A stretch of DNA of 64,000 nt. It comes from Prochilodus magdalenae (taxonomy: Eukaryota; Chordata; Actinopteri; Characiformes; Prochilodontidae). Made by a program: the position numbers and the translations under genes. The notes beneath the pieces were generated by a model. That model was not told the DNA's origin. It did no database searches and was given only the letters and a program-made list of their open reading frames with translations. Positions 21,661 through 34,500 of this stretch are shown in pieces. The DNA lies in contig JAMWET010000739.1 in assembly GCA_024036415.1 (NCBI GenBank), forward strand, positions 1-64,000, given 5' to 3'. Numbering within the stretch: the first letter of the stretch is position 1; the number at the start of each line of letters is the position of its first letter.

Positions 21661-24420
21661 CTTGGTCTTCGGTCTTTACCTTTAAATAAAATTCAACTGC
21701 TTATTTAAGGAGCAAGATGACAAAGAAGGTATTTAAACTTATTGCTTCTCATGTTTTTTTATGGTCAGAGTAGGGCAGCTTTGTGTGAATGGTGCACATG
21801 AGGTTGATGGGTTTTTCTTGCAACATGAGTTCAGTGTGAACAGCAGGAAGGGCTCGCTGGCCTGTAAGCTAAACCGGAAGCAAAGTTGAAGTCAATTCAT
21901 CAAGGCCTTTAGGACTGTTTTCTGGACATTATTTGCAATATATGTGACGTGTCGGTTGACACACACTGTAATACATGTATTATAGGTAAGCATTACATCA
22001 CACACGCATACAGCTGTGTTGCAACTCCAGACTGTGAGGGCAGCTCTGTTACAGTTTCAGATTATTACTATAATTTTAGGAATTGTACTGTATGAACTGG
22101 AAGAAAATTTGTAGATTGCCTGACCATGGTCTTATAGAGGAGGTGAAGAGTCTGACCACCGTGAGTGACCATTTCAGAGTCCAGGCAATTAGGTAGTGTA
22201 GCACTGTGTGTGAGTGGTTCTGTCTATTAGGAATGTGTTTGATTGTATTATGTGTGCACAGGTAGTGTGCACATATAGAATGTGTGCAAGTGTGGCTTAT
22301 TGTGGTATAGGTGGGTTCCATATATGGAGAGACCACATTGAAAAAAATCTGGGTTTTTTTTTTTCGTTAAATCCTGACAATAATGAACAGAATTGTATAA
22401 TATTATAAAATGTGTTAAAAATTAAAAGCAAAGTTATGTATGAGTAAAAGGAAAAAGATTCAGAACTCTTCATAGTCCATAGCACTATCCATAGGTCACA
22501 ATCCAGTTTAAGCACTTTCCAAATATATGGCATTGACCACATTAAAGCCTTTGTACAAAATTGGTCAAATCATTTTTTTTTTGTCATATTCCGTCCACTG
22601 AAACAGTTAAGTCTCAGGTGGATCTGATCTACTTATCCGAGGCTTTTGTCCGTGCCAGCTCAAGTGCACACTGTCGTTAAATTAAGTAATTCAGCAATTC
22701 AGGTTTAGAGTTTGAGGATTCTGCTGCTCACTAAGGTTTTTGTGAAAAACCTGTATGTGTACAATACAAAAACATACGTATATACTCAGAAAGGAATGCA
22801 TAATAGACGCAGTTTCACCAGAGGTTATAGATTTTGGGCCCTGCTGTATTTGTTTGAATTTAAGTGTATGCATGTATATACAGCGTGTGGAAGTATATAT
22901 AGAAGATTGTGTGCTCTATGAACATGTATATAAAAATGTTTGCATGTGCGTGTGATGGTCCAAAGTGTGTCTGTAATGTTCAGCATGCTTTGTATGAAGT
23001 CTGCGTGCGTATATATGAGTAAATGACCATATCCATGCGGAGTGGTGCAGGTCTATGTCTGTATTTGTAACTGGGCATTATTGTATATTTGCAGTGTGTG
23101 TATCATCTGTTTCGTCATTAGCAGTGTGTGTCAGAATGGTTTGAGGATGCAAGGAGGTGAGTTCAGGGACAGACGGAGAAGCACGTGTGCTGGCTAAGAT
23201 TACAGAGCATGCCGTGAGGGAGTGCCATCGTTCTAAATATGTTTTGGCCTGTATGTAGTGAATATTACATTTACATTTAGCTCCGGATTCATTGTTTAAA
23301 ACATGTTACAGCATCTTTTATATGGATATTAAGCGAAGATGCCTAAAAAAACAGGTTTAGCCCTCAGACAGATCCCCCAACCATGTACAAAGCTGTCAGA
23401 GACTGTCTGTGTGCTGCAGAGGTTTTTTCAACTGAAACATCAGTGAAAGACTGCACCTGCCATAATACAGAAATATTAATATTAATAATTTGATTTGTCA
23501 CGCTGTTTAAGCAGAGTTAGTTCTGGTTCTGGCTAAGGTTCTGGTTTAGTGAGGCTTTTTAAAACTCTTTCATCAGAATGTCATTCAGTCTGGAGAATGT
23601 GCAAATTCCATGTGCTCCACTTAGAGTTCAGTGAGTTTCCATTGTGCAGGTTTGAGGAAGCATGTTAAATTATGGTTCTGGTAAAAAAAAAGAAAAAAAA
23701 AAAAGCTCTGATTTCTCTGGGGCCCGTTAGCCATTTTAATGTCTAAAAAGTATTTTAAAGTCTGTGGCTGTACTTTAAAGCTGACCCTCATATGCACTAA
23801 AAGTCCAGACACAAAACATTACCAAAATTACTGACAATGTTCTAGCTCTAGTAGTTAATGCTGGCAAATTGGTTGGATAGACATGCCCAGACAAACAGAA
23901 TAACTGCTGGTATGAGTAAACTCGTTGGATAGACATGATCAGAATGACAGAATAATGTATGAATTATTCATTATATGAAAGGTATGGTAAGTGTAGATAT
24001 ATATATACATATATGTGTGTGTATATATACAGAGAGAGAGAGAGAGATGTATGATCTTGTGTATATAATTGTGTGAATGGAGTATGCTGTCAGAAGGAAA
24101 CTAATGAGTAGCTGTAAGTGTTGTATCAAATAGGTGTATCCATGATTCTTCTATGTAAAGCTGTAAGGCATGCATGAGCACATGCTCCTTATTAAAGTTG
24201 TAGTTGTATGTACATGCACAGATGTGTTTCGTGTAGAGTTGCTGATTAGGAAAAACTTTAACTGTACATTGTTTCCTTTTTTATTTAAGAAAGTAGTGCA
24301 GAGTATAATGTCTAGAGCTATAATGAGGCTGTAAAACAAATGAATTGGGTAAATTAGAGATGGACATACGGACAAAAACAGAGGATGTGTGTGTGTCTTT
24401 ATATGCCTTTATCTGCTTGA
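21661..24420. other. Non-coding DNA, nothing recognised
   Basis: AT-rich DNA with a TATA/AGAG patch at 23996-24047. No gene signal that I trust. Confidence 0.5.
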
Positions 24421-24524
24421 CCGTGTGTGTATATATATGTATGTATATCTACATTTACTGCTCAGCCCATATGTGTATATATACCTGTATGTGTGTGTAT
24501 ATCAACATCTACCTCGGTCTGTAC

Positions 24525-24573
<49 letters not shown>

Positions 24574-24870
24574 TATGTGTGTATATATGCCTGCATCTGT
24601 GTGTGTGTGTGTGTGTGTGTGTGTATCTGTATGCATAATAATGCCTGTATTTGTGTGGGTGTATCTGTATGTATATATTTCTGTGTCTGTGTGTGCACGC
24701 ATATACAGTACATATATCTGTGTATATGTATGCCTGTTTCTGTGTGTGTATGTGTGTGTGTGTTTGTGTGTGCATGTGTGTGTGTGTGTGTTCATAACAT
24801 TGAAATCATATAATTTAACATCTGTTATTGAGCTGATATTATTAAATGCACTGGATGTGTTTTTGTGTGT
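24421..24870 (+). repeat. Cluster of TG/TATG microsatellites
   Basis: Interrupted TG and TATG runs. The purest are at 24530-24566, 24598-24624 and 24736-24790. All open frames on both strands here are repeat translations. Confidence 0.9.
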
Positions 24871-27640
24871 GTGTCTGTGTGTTCTTTGTGTCAGAAGCCC
24901 ATCCTGACCATCGTCCCTGTGGTTGTGCATCTGTGAAAATAACTGACAGTGGCACTATAAGCAGGTACATTTTTCTGGGGTTATCTTTACAAATGTTTCC
25001 ACTACATGACTGAAAGCATGACTGCATGTAAATACAGAAACCACCAACAAGTAATAATTTTACAGGTATCAAATTTTAAACACAGGAATGTATTAATTGT
25101 AGATGGAAGTGGACATTTTTATTTCAGTTTGTGGTACAATTATGAACAAATAATTTGTCCTGGCTTTGTTTATTTGTTTTATACATTAAATGACACTGTT
25201 GATCATTTACAAATGCAATGCAAGTGAGGCAGCAAATAGTAAATATAATCTTTCCATCTTCTTTTTACAGCTGTACAGCTGAGCATGGGAATAGGTCCAG
25301 TTAAAATGTGGCCATGTCTGCTCTGTACATGCAGAAGACAGAAGGTGAAAGAAGGAGCTTTTTGACAACCTCAGGTATTTAATATTAAATATTCTGTTTC
25401 TAAATGCCTTGTGTTTGGAGAAGTTATGGCACTATATGAATACTATATAATTTTTAAGCCTATGATCTCGTTTAAGACCATTCTGTAAAAGTTAACTGAA
25501 CATGGTTATTTAAAAAAAACGTAGTAAGAAAAAAATGACTGTGAGATGAATTTGTATGCTAGCGTTTAAAAATTCATTCAGCCGTGTTTGAATGGCTGGA
25601 TCACGATTACGAGGGCGCTGGACATGTCTGTAAGTAGCCTATGTTGAGTAGAGCACGTAGGGCAAAAAAAAGAATGTTACTAGGCTGGTTGGGCTAGAAT
25701 GTATATCCTCATGTGTTTTCATACAGGGCAGTGAGGTGGCCTGCTGGTTTTAAGTAGACGTGTTACGGTGGTGCGTAAAGGCGAGTCTCCGTAGCTGTGG
25801 ACTGACTGTAACGGCGTATGTGCAATGCAGGCGGTGCGTTTTAAGGCATGAGATAAGACAATCTACACCAGACATTTTACTCACACGTAGTGGCTCCTAT
25901 GCATTTTACAAGTAGACAGTTTGAGGGCTCTATTTGAGGGGTAGAAAGCAGTGTGTGCGTCAAAGAGAGAGAGAGACATGCAGTTACGGTGGCGAGGTGC
26001 GACGCTGTCCACTGCTGATAGTGCTGAAATACACGCACTGCCAGGGCCACTGCCACTCAGCCAAGCTCTTTACGCACGTGTTATGTGACTACATTATATG
26101 TAGAAATAAATGTATAAGTAATGTATTCATTACCATTGACTGTTTTGATCCGTGCTGATAAAAATACTGTACACGTTAAAGTAACGTCCAAGACCTGCGT
26201 CCAAAAGACTAACGTCCAAACGTCTGTACATTATCCAACTCCCGAAACCCCACCACCCCCACAAAAAAAAGACAATTACGCAGACCATTTTAAAGAGGGA
26301 ATGGCATTTTTAAAAAGAGACAGAAACCAGGGACAGTACTGAGGCCTGGGCATGTGAATGTGTCGATACTTCTAAAGAACCGAGGATGACTGAGCGTCCG
26401 GGTGGCGTTTCGGTGAAGGATCTTTAGCCTTATTAATAAGAATGATTCTGTTTTACATGAAAATAGGCAAGGATCACACGATAAAGTCCCTGACACACAG
26501 AAAACAAGTTTAAACGTCTGAACACACACACGCGCGCTACACACCTAAAATAGTACATGCAACGTTTCCACCAATAAAATAATTTAACTGATCCCTTTAT
26601 TAATGTACAATTAGAATCACAGACCACATGTTATATAATATTGTTTATTTAGTTAGGTTTATAGAGGGGTGCTGTTTTAATACTGGCGTTTTGAAGATGC
26701 AATCATTTCTGTAGCAGTCTTTCTCTGCCTTCATTGCTGCCTTCTGAGAGGAAAAGATGTGAAGAAAACTTTTTAATAACTTTGATATAATTTGTTTAGG
26801 CTCCTGTACGAACTGTCATTGTTTGTTTCAGTGCGGGCATTACAAAATCTCATAAGTGAAAAAGTGTTGTTTGTAGCCATTGTTGGCATTTCGAGACCGT
26901 ATGGTGACGATGTACTATAAATGCCTTTATCTGATTTATCTATGAAAATGCCTTTTGCTTGCCTGTGTGTTTGCTGTCGTATTGCTGCTGAAATAAAAAA
27001 AAAAAGCTTGTTCTTTGATACCGAGTCCTGGATTGTATTCTTAATTTGTGCTTCATTCTATTAAACACAATTCTGCAGTGTGTAGTTTTTGATCATGTTT
27101 AAAAATGTACCCATGCTTCTTTGTCCAGTGAACTATTTGAAGAAACTACAAAAAAACAGGGTTGGGAGGCAAGGTGCTACTGGTGCAGTACTGTTGAACT
27201 AAAAAGCTAAATTTCAGCTATAACATGATTTGGTACAGAGATCTTATGAGTTTTTTGTGCTAAGCAATGTGTAAAGGTTGCGTTTACTATGTTAACACGG
27301 TCGTGCTAATCTTTACAGGCTTAAATTTTACGTAAAATCTTAGATCGTGATGAGAGTGGAGTAAGAATGGCGACAGGACATGCATGCCTTGTGGAACAGA
27401 AAGGCTGCTGCTGCTGCTGTGGTGTGAAGGAAAGACAGAGACAGTCTGCTGGCAGTCCTAAAGCAGGCTCAGATAAGGGGGGGAATGTCTTCATGTCCGT
27501 AACGCGAACACTCTCTAACACGCTCCCATCCTTAACCTAAGTTTGGAAATTAGTCTCTCGATGTGCTTTCATATCACGTAAAGTATGATTTTCTAGCCCT
27601 GTTCCCTGGCTCTGCCACTCTCTCCCTCACTGTTTACATA
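24871..27640. other. Non-coding DNA upstream of hsd17b12
   Basis: Mostly AT-rich, with a CpG-containing patch at about 25590-26060 and a short (CTG)5 at about 27404-27419. A frame reading AATAAA followed by poly-A lies at 26991-27005, but no gene is seen to end there. Nothing else is recognised. Confidence 0.45.
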
Positions 27641-27659
27641 ATCCCGGGCTCGCTTCCGT

Positions 27660-27745
27660 GTTTGTAAAACCAAGATATCGCTGCTTCTAGATATCGCGAG
27701 ACTGCAGCAGCGGCGCCTCTGGTAGTTGTAGTTTTTAGCCCCCAT
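27660..27745. promoter_or_regulatory. CpG promoter-like motifs upstream of hsd17b12
   Basis: TCGCGAGA at 27694-27701 matches the CGCGAGA class of vertebrate CpG-island promoter elements. GGTAGTTGTAGTTTT at 27721-27735 is the reverse complement of an ACTACAA-type site, as bound by ZNF143/THAP11. They lie about 800 bases upstream of the hsd17b12 start codon. They may mark a second, possibly divergent, start site. Function is inferred from motifs only. Confidence 0.35.
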
Positions 27746-28029
27746 CAGTGGAAAACGGGGAAAGCGCTTTATGAAAGAAGACGAGCAGTGTCTGAAATTC
27801 GTAACTGATAATAAACCCTAGGGTTTCTCAAGCTTGTGCCGTGTTCTCGCCCTGCTTTCCAGTCGGTAGCAGTAAATGCCGTCATGCTCCAAATCGGTCT
27901 ACTTCTTTTTATGTAGTCTATGAGTCATGAGTGAGCCAGCACCCGTGAATGAACATGAACGGCATTCCTGCCACCAAATAGCATCGCCCAGAGATCACAC
28001 GGCAGGCGGGAGAGCAGAGGCTTCTCCGG

Positions 28030-28327
28030 CCAATGGGCGAAAAGCTTCATTCATAAAATAGTGGGGGCTGATAAGTCGAAAACGTGGATTTGGAGGTTTC
28101 ATAATCCTGAGTGAAACGGAAAAACCTCTTTCTGAATCGCAGCCAATGAGCTCGCCTGAATGGAGGTTGCTGAGACGCTTGTCCAATCGTCGTTTGGGCC
28201 GCTGAAGCGCTGCTCCCGCCCCTCGCGGAGAGGGACTCTGATGAATGAGAGAGGAGCCCTCGTGATTGGCGCTGAAATTAACCAAAGATTGGTAAGTTTC
28301 TGGTGGCGGATGGTAGTTTCGTCCAAT
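28030..28327. promoter_or_regulatory. Cluster of six CCAAT (NF-Y) boxes
   Basis: CCAAT lies at 28030-28034, 28143-28147, 28183-28187 and 28323-28327, and ATTGG at 28265-28269 and 28288-28292. The flanks are mostly of good NF-Y type (GCCAATGRG, TCCAAT, ATTGGC). Six in 300 bases of CpG-rich DNA directly upstream of hsd17b12 is far above chance and marks its proximal promoter. Confidence 0.75.
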
Positions 28328-28417
28328 GGCCGGTGGGTGTGGGTGTGCCCGGGGCGGCGAGCGAGTAGGTGGGGGGTGTGCACTTAAATCCGGCCAGACT
28401 AGTATGTTAGAGGAGTT

Positions 28418-28450
28418 GTGGGGGTGTGATGCCACAACCTGCTTATAAAG
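28418..28450 (+). promoter_or_regulatory. hsd17b12: Core promoter of hsd17b12
   Basis: TTATAAAG at 28443-28450 is a TATA-like box about 70 bases before the start codon, placing a likely start site near 28475. GTGGGGGTGTGAT at 28418-28430 resembles an inverted sterol-response element (ATCACCCCAC) with two extra bases. Lipid-synthesis genes often pair such elements with NF-Y sites, but this match is imperfect. Confidence 0.45.
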
Positions 28451-28520
28451 GGGCTCGCACGTTGTAGGCTGTGAAATCAGTCCACGTCGCCTAATTTTCG
28501 TGGGTCAGGCTGCCGTCCGC

Positions 28521-31500
28521 ATGGAGGTGTTCAGCGAACTAGAGAAGGTGCTGCACAGGGGCGAGACTGCCCTGCTTTGGGTCGGGGCGCTCACCACGGC
28601 CTCCCTGACTCTCTGGATGCTCTACCGGCTTCTCTCCGGCTTCAGGATATGGGTGCTGGGCAACGGAGACCTGCTCTCCCCCAAACTGGGCAAATGGGCA
28701 GGTGAGTTCAATCCGTTCATTCACAGCGGAGGAGCCCTTCAGCAGCTGAGTCAACTGAATCTGAATGCGACTGAGCGTTCAGCTGAAACTGATTGAACTT
28801 CAGGGATTTTATAAGGAGCCACAACTAATTTAACTTTTTGCTTCGTTTTTGTGTCGTTTTGAGCTCGTCCCAGGTAGAGGTGAAAAACGTGTTTTTGAAT
28901 GTTTGAGGTGATTAAAATAAAGCACATTCGGGGTGTTTGTTTTAAAAAACCCACCAGATTACTTTAATTGGGCAAATTAAGCACTCCACGTTTACCCGGA
29001 TGGTCCATAAAGAGGCGGAAAGGGTCTCAGGTTGACAGATTGCGCCATACATCCACGGACTGTGCGCACATAATCGCAGCTTCTGACTCACTGAGATGAA
29101 GTCAGACTAAATCATGGCTGGAAATGCCAGCTTTCTAGAAATGGGCTCCCTGTTTAGCTTTGCTATTGGGGAGGAAATCACTAATTGGTTCAGTCAGTGT
29201 CATTTCTAAGGTAATTGATATTCATATAAACATATTTGGGCGTAAATGATAGGCATGTCAAACTATAGCCTGTGGACATCACCGGTCAGGGTGACAAGTC
29301 ATATTTTCCAGACTTTAGTGTTCTGCCCATTTCATCCAGTGTTGCCCGTCCTGGGTTTGATCGGCCTAGCCTGACCCAGTTATCCAATTTCTCGTCCGTG
29401 CTCAGGCGCTGCGCCTCTCTTGACAAACACCGTGTCTTGTCTTTTTCAGTGAACGCTTAGGCGCTTTAGTGGCTTTCAGGGGGAGAAACGGGGCTTAATG
29501 ACTCGGTGGATTTCTTATGCACACGTAATACCAACCGCAGCAGCTCCCCTCACGAGGCAGGACGGTTTAGGTTGGTTTTGGCAACATGACGCAGTTTAAA
29601 ACGCCAATCTCAATTATAATGCTGGTCCATACCACGTGTGGTTGCTGAGGGGAGGCTTCAGAGCCGCTGTGGATAGTTTTACTAAACGGCTGCTGGAGAA
29701 TATCGTCAGAGTCTGGATGTGTAGCGTCCCGACTTCGCTAAAATGTATCGTATTGATGTTATTACAAAAAACACCTAATAAATCCATGACCTGGTCTTGT
29801 ATTGGTAGAGAGGCAGGCTGGAGCCACCTTAGCGCTTGCTCCCCCCTAGCGGCGGGTTTGGTTATAACCCAGAGAGGGAGCTCAAAGCTCAGGCTGTGTG
29901 TTTCTTTGCTCTCACACAGGCCTTTGTGTGCTCTGCCTGAAAGAAACTCGCTGCACCTTTCGACAAGTTATGTGCCACTTAACACCGTTTTCGGGTGATC
30001 TGCTCGGACCACACCCTGAAACACTGAGTCAGGGTACCAGTTTGACTCGTCTTGCATTCTCGTCCAGTGAGCGTCACGTCCTGAGCGTTAAGATGCAGAT
30101 GAACAGTTGGGGTGAAACGCAGGTGGAAACGTTCCTTTGCTTGCCATTCCTGTAGCACTGGTCCCGTCAGGTTGAGCAACAGCCAGTTTCAGGTTTTCCA
30201 CGGTTTCCTCGTACAGGGTGACGTCGCACATGGTGGTATTTGAATTTGATTCATTACCAGTTTCAGTCTTTAGGCTACTTTGACCTTTCTTTGACACAGA
30301 ATGTGCTCCTCTTGGCACATTTTTGCCAACCCCAAATAGTTTTAAGTGATGTGGCTGCTTAAACCCAGGGGTGGTTCTCTTGCGACACCTGGAATAGCCA
30401 GTGTTCCATCCAGACCAACAGGTTCCTCCTCGCCCTGCAGGTTTTGAGAAGCAGTAAGCCGTTTCTCGCTTGGAAAGCTCTCCATAATTTTTTGTAGCGT
30501 GGAGTGCAGGGTGTAGATGGTCTGTTTAGCACTGCTTCGCTCTCAGTTCTTCTTTTAACTTTGTGTTATGAAAGTGAGTCATGCTGCCGCATCAGAATGT
30601 AGTATTCCCTCAGTAGTACAGGGATCCCTCCTCTGCTCGCAATCAGGAGACCCCTGGCGGCGAAGAATGAGCATTGCACCTCAACTTGTGAAGGTCATAA
30701 ACCAGCGAATGCTTCATGTGCTTGTCTCATCTACAGCTGTTAAACTGGCATCACCTTTACGATGCAATTTTTGAGCTTACATCAATTTTTATTGCGAATG
30801 CAGCTGGTGATTCTACCTATCCTCACAAGGCTTTGCTACTATTGCAATAAGGTCTAGTCACTCAGAGCATGGTCATACGTGTAGAAAAATGACTGCTGTT
30901 ACATCATGAGATGTTATGAGTCTTCACTTGAAGCCCATCCCCACTCTGTTCTCCTTCACATGTCGTACTGTATCACAGATTATATAACATGCCCATGTTC
31001 AATTGAATTTGTTCATATCTGCCCACTCCCCGTCATCTGGGGATTGAAAGTCATGTTTGGTTTAGGACACTGTGTTTGGGGCTTTCCTGTGAGAAGGGAG
31101 GGCTGTCTAACCCTGACTTTTGAGGACGGCTTTTGCTTAGAACAGGTTCCCAGTCTCTCTCTCTGGCCTTATGTGGGTGTTTGTGTTGACCTGGCTGATA
31201 TACCATAACTCCATATGATGCCATAATTCACTAATCTCACTGTAATGTAGAATCAGTCGGCATGCTGTGATGGCTGCAGTGTGGGGACCAGCCTATACAC
31301 ACTAAGGAGGTTTTTGTTTAGTCATTGCTGCTTTTTGTCTCACTTTTGCTAAAGACAATACAGAGATGCTGGAACACCAGCTCTCTGAAAGACTGTGAAG
31401 GAGGGATGGAGTGTTATAGTTTGTGAATAGCCGAATTCCCATTCATAGCATGCCGAGGCACATGTGAATGAAATGTATTCCCCCGTGTCAGGAAGTGAGT

Positions 31501-34500
31501 GAATGTCAACTGTGTGCGTGTTTCTGGTTGCATGCTTGTGAATGTGTCGGCTCGGTGTGCTGTGTGAATGGTGACACTGTGACTGGCTCCGGTGCCGTGG
31601 ACGCGGAAGGGCTCTGAGGTGAGCGAGCAATGTAGAGAGTGAGGGTGAGAGAGAGAGGGGGGGGGGCGCTTCTCAAAGAGAGCACTGCCATTCATGTGAC
31701 CAACACGCTCGATGCCACGTGCTGCAAAAGGATGCTGGGTAAAATAGCAACCCCTCCTCTTCTCCCCCTCCTCCTAGTCTCTCTCGCTTGCTCGTCCTCC
31801 CTCCCTCCCGCTCGCTCACTTGTTTGCCCTCCAAGACCCCCTCCCTCCCTTTTCTCTTCTGTCACGACTCAGTCGCTTTTATTTATTTATTTACAGAAAA
31901 GGGAATCTTCCATCTGGCATTTCCCCCCTGAAATCAGTTTATGCACTTTGTTGCGTTAATATCACACTTGGTCCACAAATCTGTCCATGTGTTTGATTTT
32001 AGTTAGCAGCCCAATTGAGTAAACGCCGAATTGGACGCTTAGAGATGTATTTTAATAAGAGGATGAGTATAAAAGGGCTCCAGTCCTCGCTTATTGTCTT
32101 GTCCAGCCCCAGCTGTCATCTTTGTTTGCTAGTCTAGAACCTGACACTTTCAAAGAGGCCATCCACACCTGACACGAGGAATGAGAGTGCATGTAAAGAG
32201 TCACCCCCCCTTGTGCCCCGAACAGGTTTACAGTCTTACTATACCTGTTCTTCAAGCCTGCAGGATGTGCGAGCGACCATTCCTAATGGCCCCTGTCAGG
32301 ACTGCATCTTCCCTGTAACAAATAGCAGTGCTGCTTTTTTATACAGCCCATATTTCTGGTCTATTCTAATTTGGGGGTTTTCGCAGAGGAGAGAAAAGGG
32401 GGTGGGGGACTATTGATTGTTCTTGTCTGAGACTTCTTGGTACTATTTATGACATTCCTTCTTTTTATAAAAAGAAAAAAAATCCACCTTTTTATCCGAG
32501 CAGCGATGCTATTTTGGGTGTCGAGCTGCTCTGCTGTGTAGTTTTTCTCCTGGCCATGTGACAGGCCCATGCTATTTAAAGCGTGATCTGCTGCTTTGGG
32601 AAGTGGGAGGAGGTGCACGAGTGGGTGTTTGAGCATTCTGCAGAACTACCGAGAGCCAGAGATGGATTTTTTTTTTTTTGGGGGGGGGGGGGGGGGTTGG
32701 TGTTGCAGATTGCATACAGTAAGAGCAAGAGCCAGTTGGAGAATCATGCCATGAGCACACTTTTATATAATGCACCAAAGATCTAATCTAGCTTTATTAT
32801 AACGCTTCTATTAGCGTGCTATCGTTGTGCCACGGTGATGTACCAGCAGGCTGATCAGGGTTCTCTTTTAGGTGGAGGGGAATAAGCGGAAATGCCCTGT
32901 TGAATAGAGCAGAATTCTGCAGCAAGGCTTCGAGTGCTTTTCTGGCACTAATGTAGTGCAGCAAGAGCTCCATGGTGAGCTGGGTTGCTGGGGAAAGCAG
33001 AGTGTGGGTGGTGTTGGTGATGGTGGGGAGGAGGGGAGTGGGGGGAGATTGTGAAGGGAGGGCAGCATGTTGTTGGTATTCAGGTGTAGCGGCTGTTCCA
33101 GACGCGGCAGCTATTTTTACTCACTCCGCTGCTTTTTTTAGCCTAGGAAGATTGAACGGGAGCGGGGCCAGTGCGCCTGTGCGACGCTGGGACAGTCCAT
33201 ATTTCTGAACGTGATGTTCGTGAGCAGTGCCAGGCGACCTCTGCCGCGTAGCCTTTTAAAGCATTCGAGGTTAATAACGGCATTGCTGATCTCTCTTCAT
33301 AAGCCTCATTTAGGTAGAGGCAGCGTAGCCCCTACTGTCGCACCTGTCCTGTCCCTCGCTGTCTTATTGTCTCAAAAGTTGTGCCCTCTCACATGTGAAT
33401 AGAGGCTTGGGTTTTTGTATGCAGCGCGCGGATCGTGTCCCTGGTCGAGCGTCAGTGCTTCTCGTAGTACTCGCGCAGCAGCTTGCGTAGATCCTCTCCA
33501 TGGCGCTGCTCACGTGAGGGCAGTTAAGCCCTACCGGGAACGCTGTGGGCTTGGCTTAGGGGCGGGGAGGGGGTGATGGTGGTGGTCGGTCCATCAGAGC
33601 AGTTCTATTTGGGGTTTCAGTGACTTGTATAGGTCAGTAAAGTATAGGGTTGTGTTTTTTGGGAGGGAAAGTGTCCATTTAAGCTAAGTTGATGAAAGTA
33701 ATCCCCTGTAATGAAAGCCATGCGGTGTAGAGCAAGGTATGGCCTAGGTTTGGAGGAGTCCATCTTGTTGCCTAATCAGACCAGCGCATTCTTGAGAGTG
33801 CAGCATTCTGGTGCACTGTGGCTATACTGCACTTTGTCATTCGTCATTCTACTAAACGTGACAATGTGCACCTGTGAACTTAAGTTCCTGTCAGCTCTGA
33901 CCTGTGAGACAGACCAACGGAATGCTGTAAGTGCGGAATCCCGCACAGTACTGATCATTCCTGCAACCACAAGAATGTTGTGCAGCCAGGACTGTTAACC
34001 TGACAACCTGCTGATTGGTTGTGACTTCATAAACTGAAGTTTCATCATTAGATGGATGATCTGGTTTGATCAAGTTTGGTATCCACGGTGGCACACTAAC
34101 TCCTTCTTTACTGGCCCCTTGTAAGCTAAATACTATACTGTCCTCTAGCTGAAATGTTTCCACACTTCAACTCCTGATCAGATTTCATTGCAGTGGAGCC
34201 CATTGAAGTTTTCAGAGCCAGGGAGCGTTTGATTCTTAACATGGGTTTAAAAATAGCTAGTGAATCGAGTTCTCCCTCTTCATCCCTTGACTTTGCGCAG
34301 TCTCCCTCTCTCCTCCTCTCCTCTTGTTTCTATTTTTGGCAGTCCCTAGGATCCCTCCTCACCCCTCCCATTCTGTTGGGTTCTACGGACGTCATCACTC
34401 CCTCCCTCCTTCTCTCTGTAGCCGACAGCTTTGCTCTAGTGAATGACCGTTGCCTGGATCGGTCTTTCACCAGTTGAGTGTTAAATGTGGGCATCATGGC

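Noticed and set aside
27995..28435. 146-codon antisense frame over the hsd17b12 promoter
   Set aside because: Proline-rich with no recognisable domain, and it coincides with the CCAAT cluster. A chance frame in CpG-rich promoter DNA is more likely.
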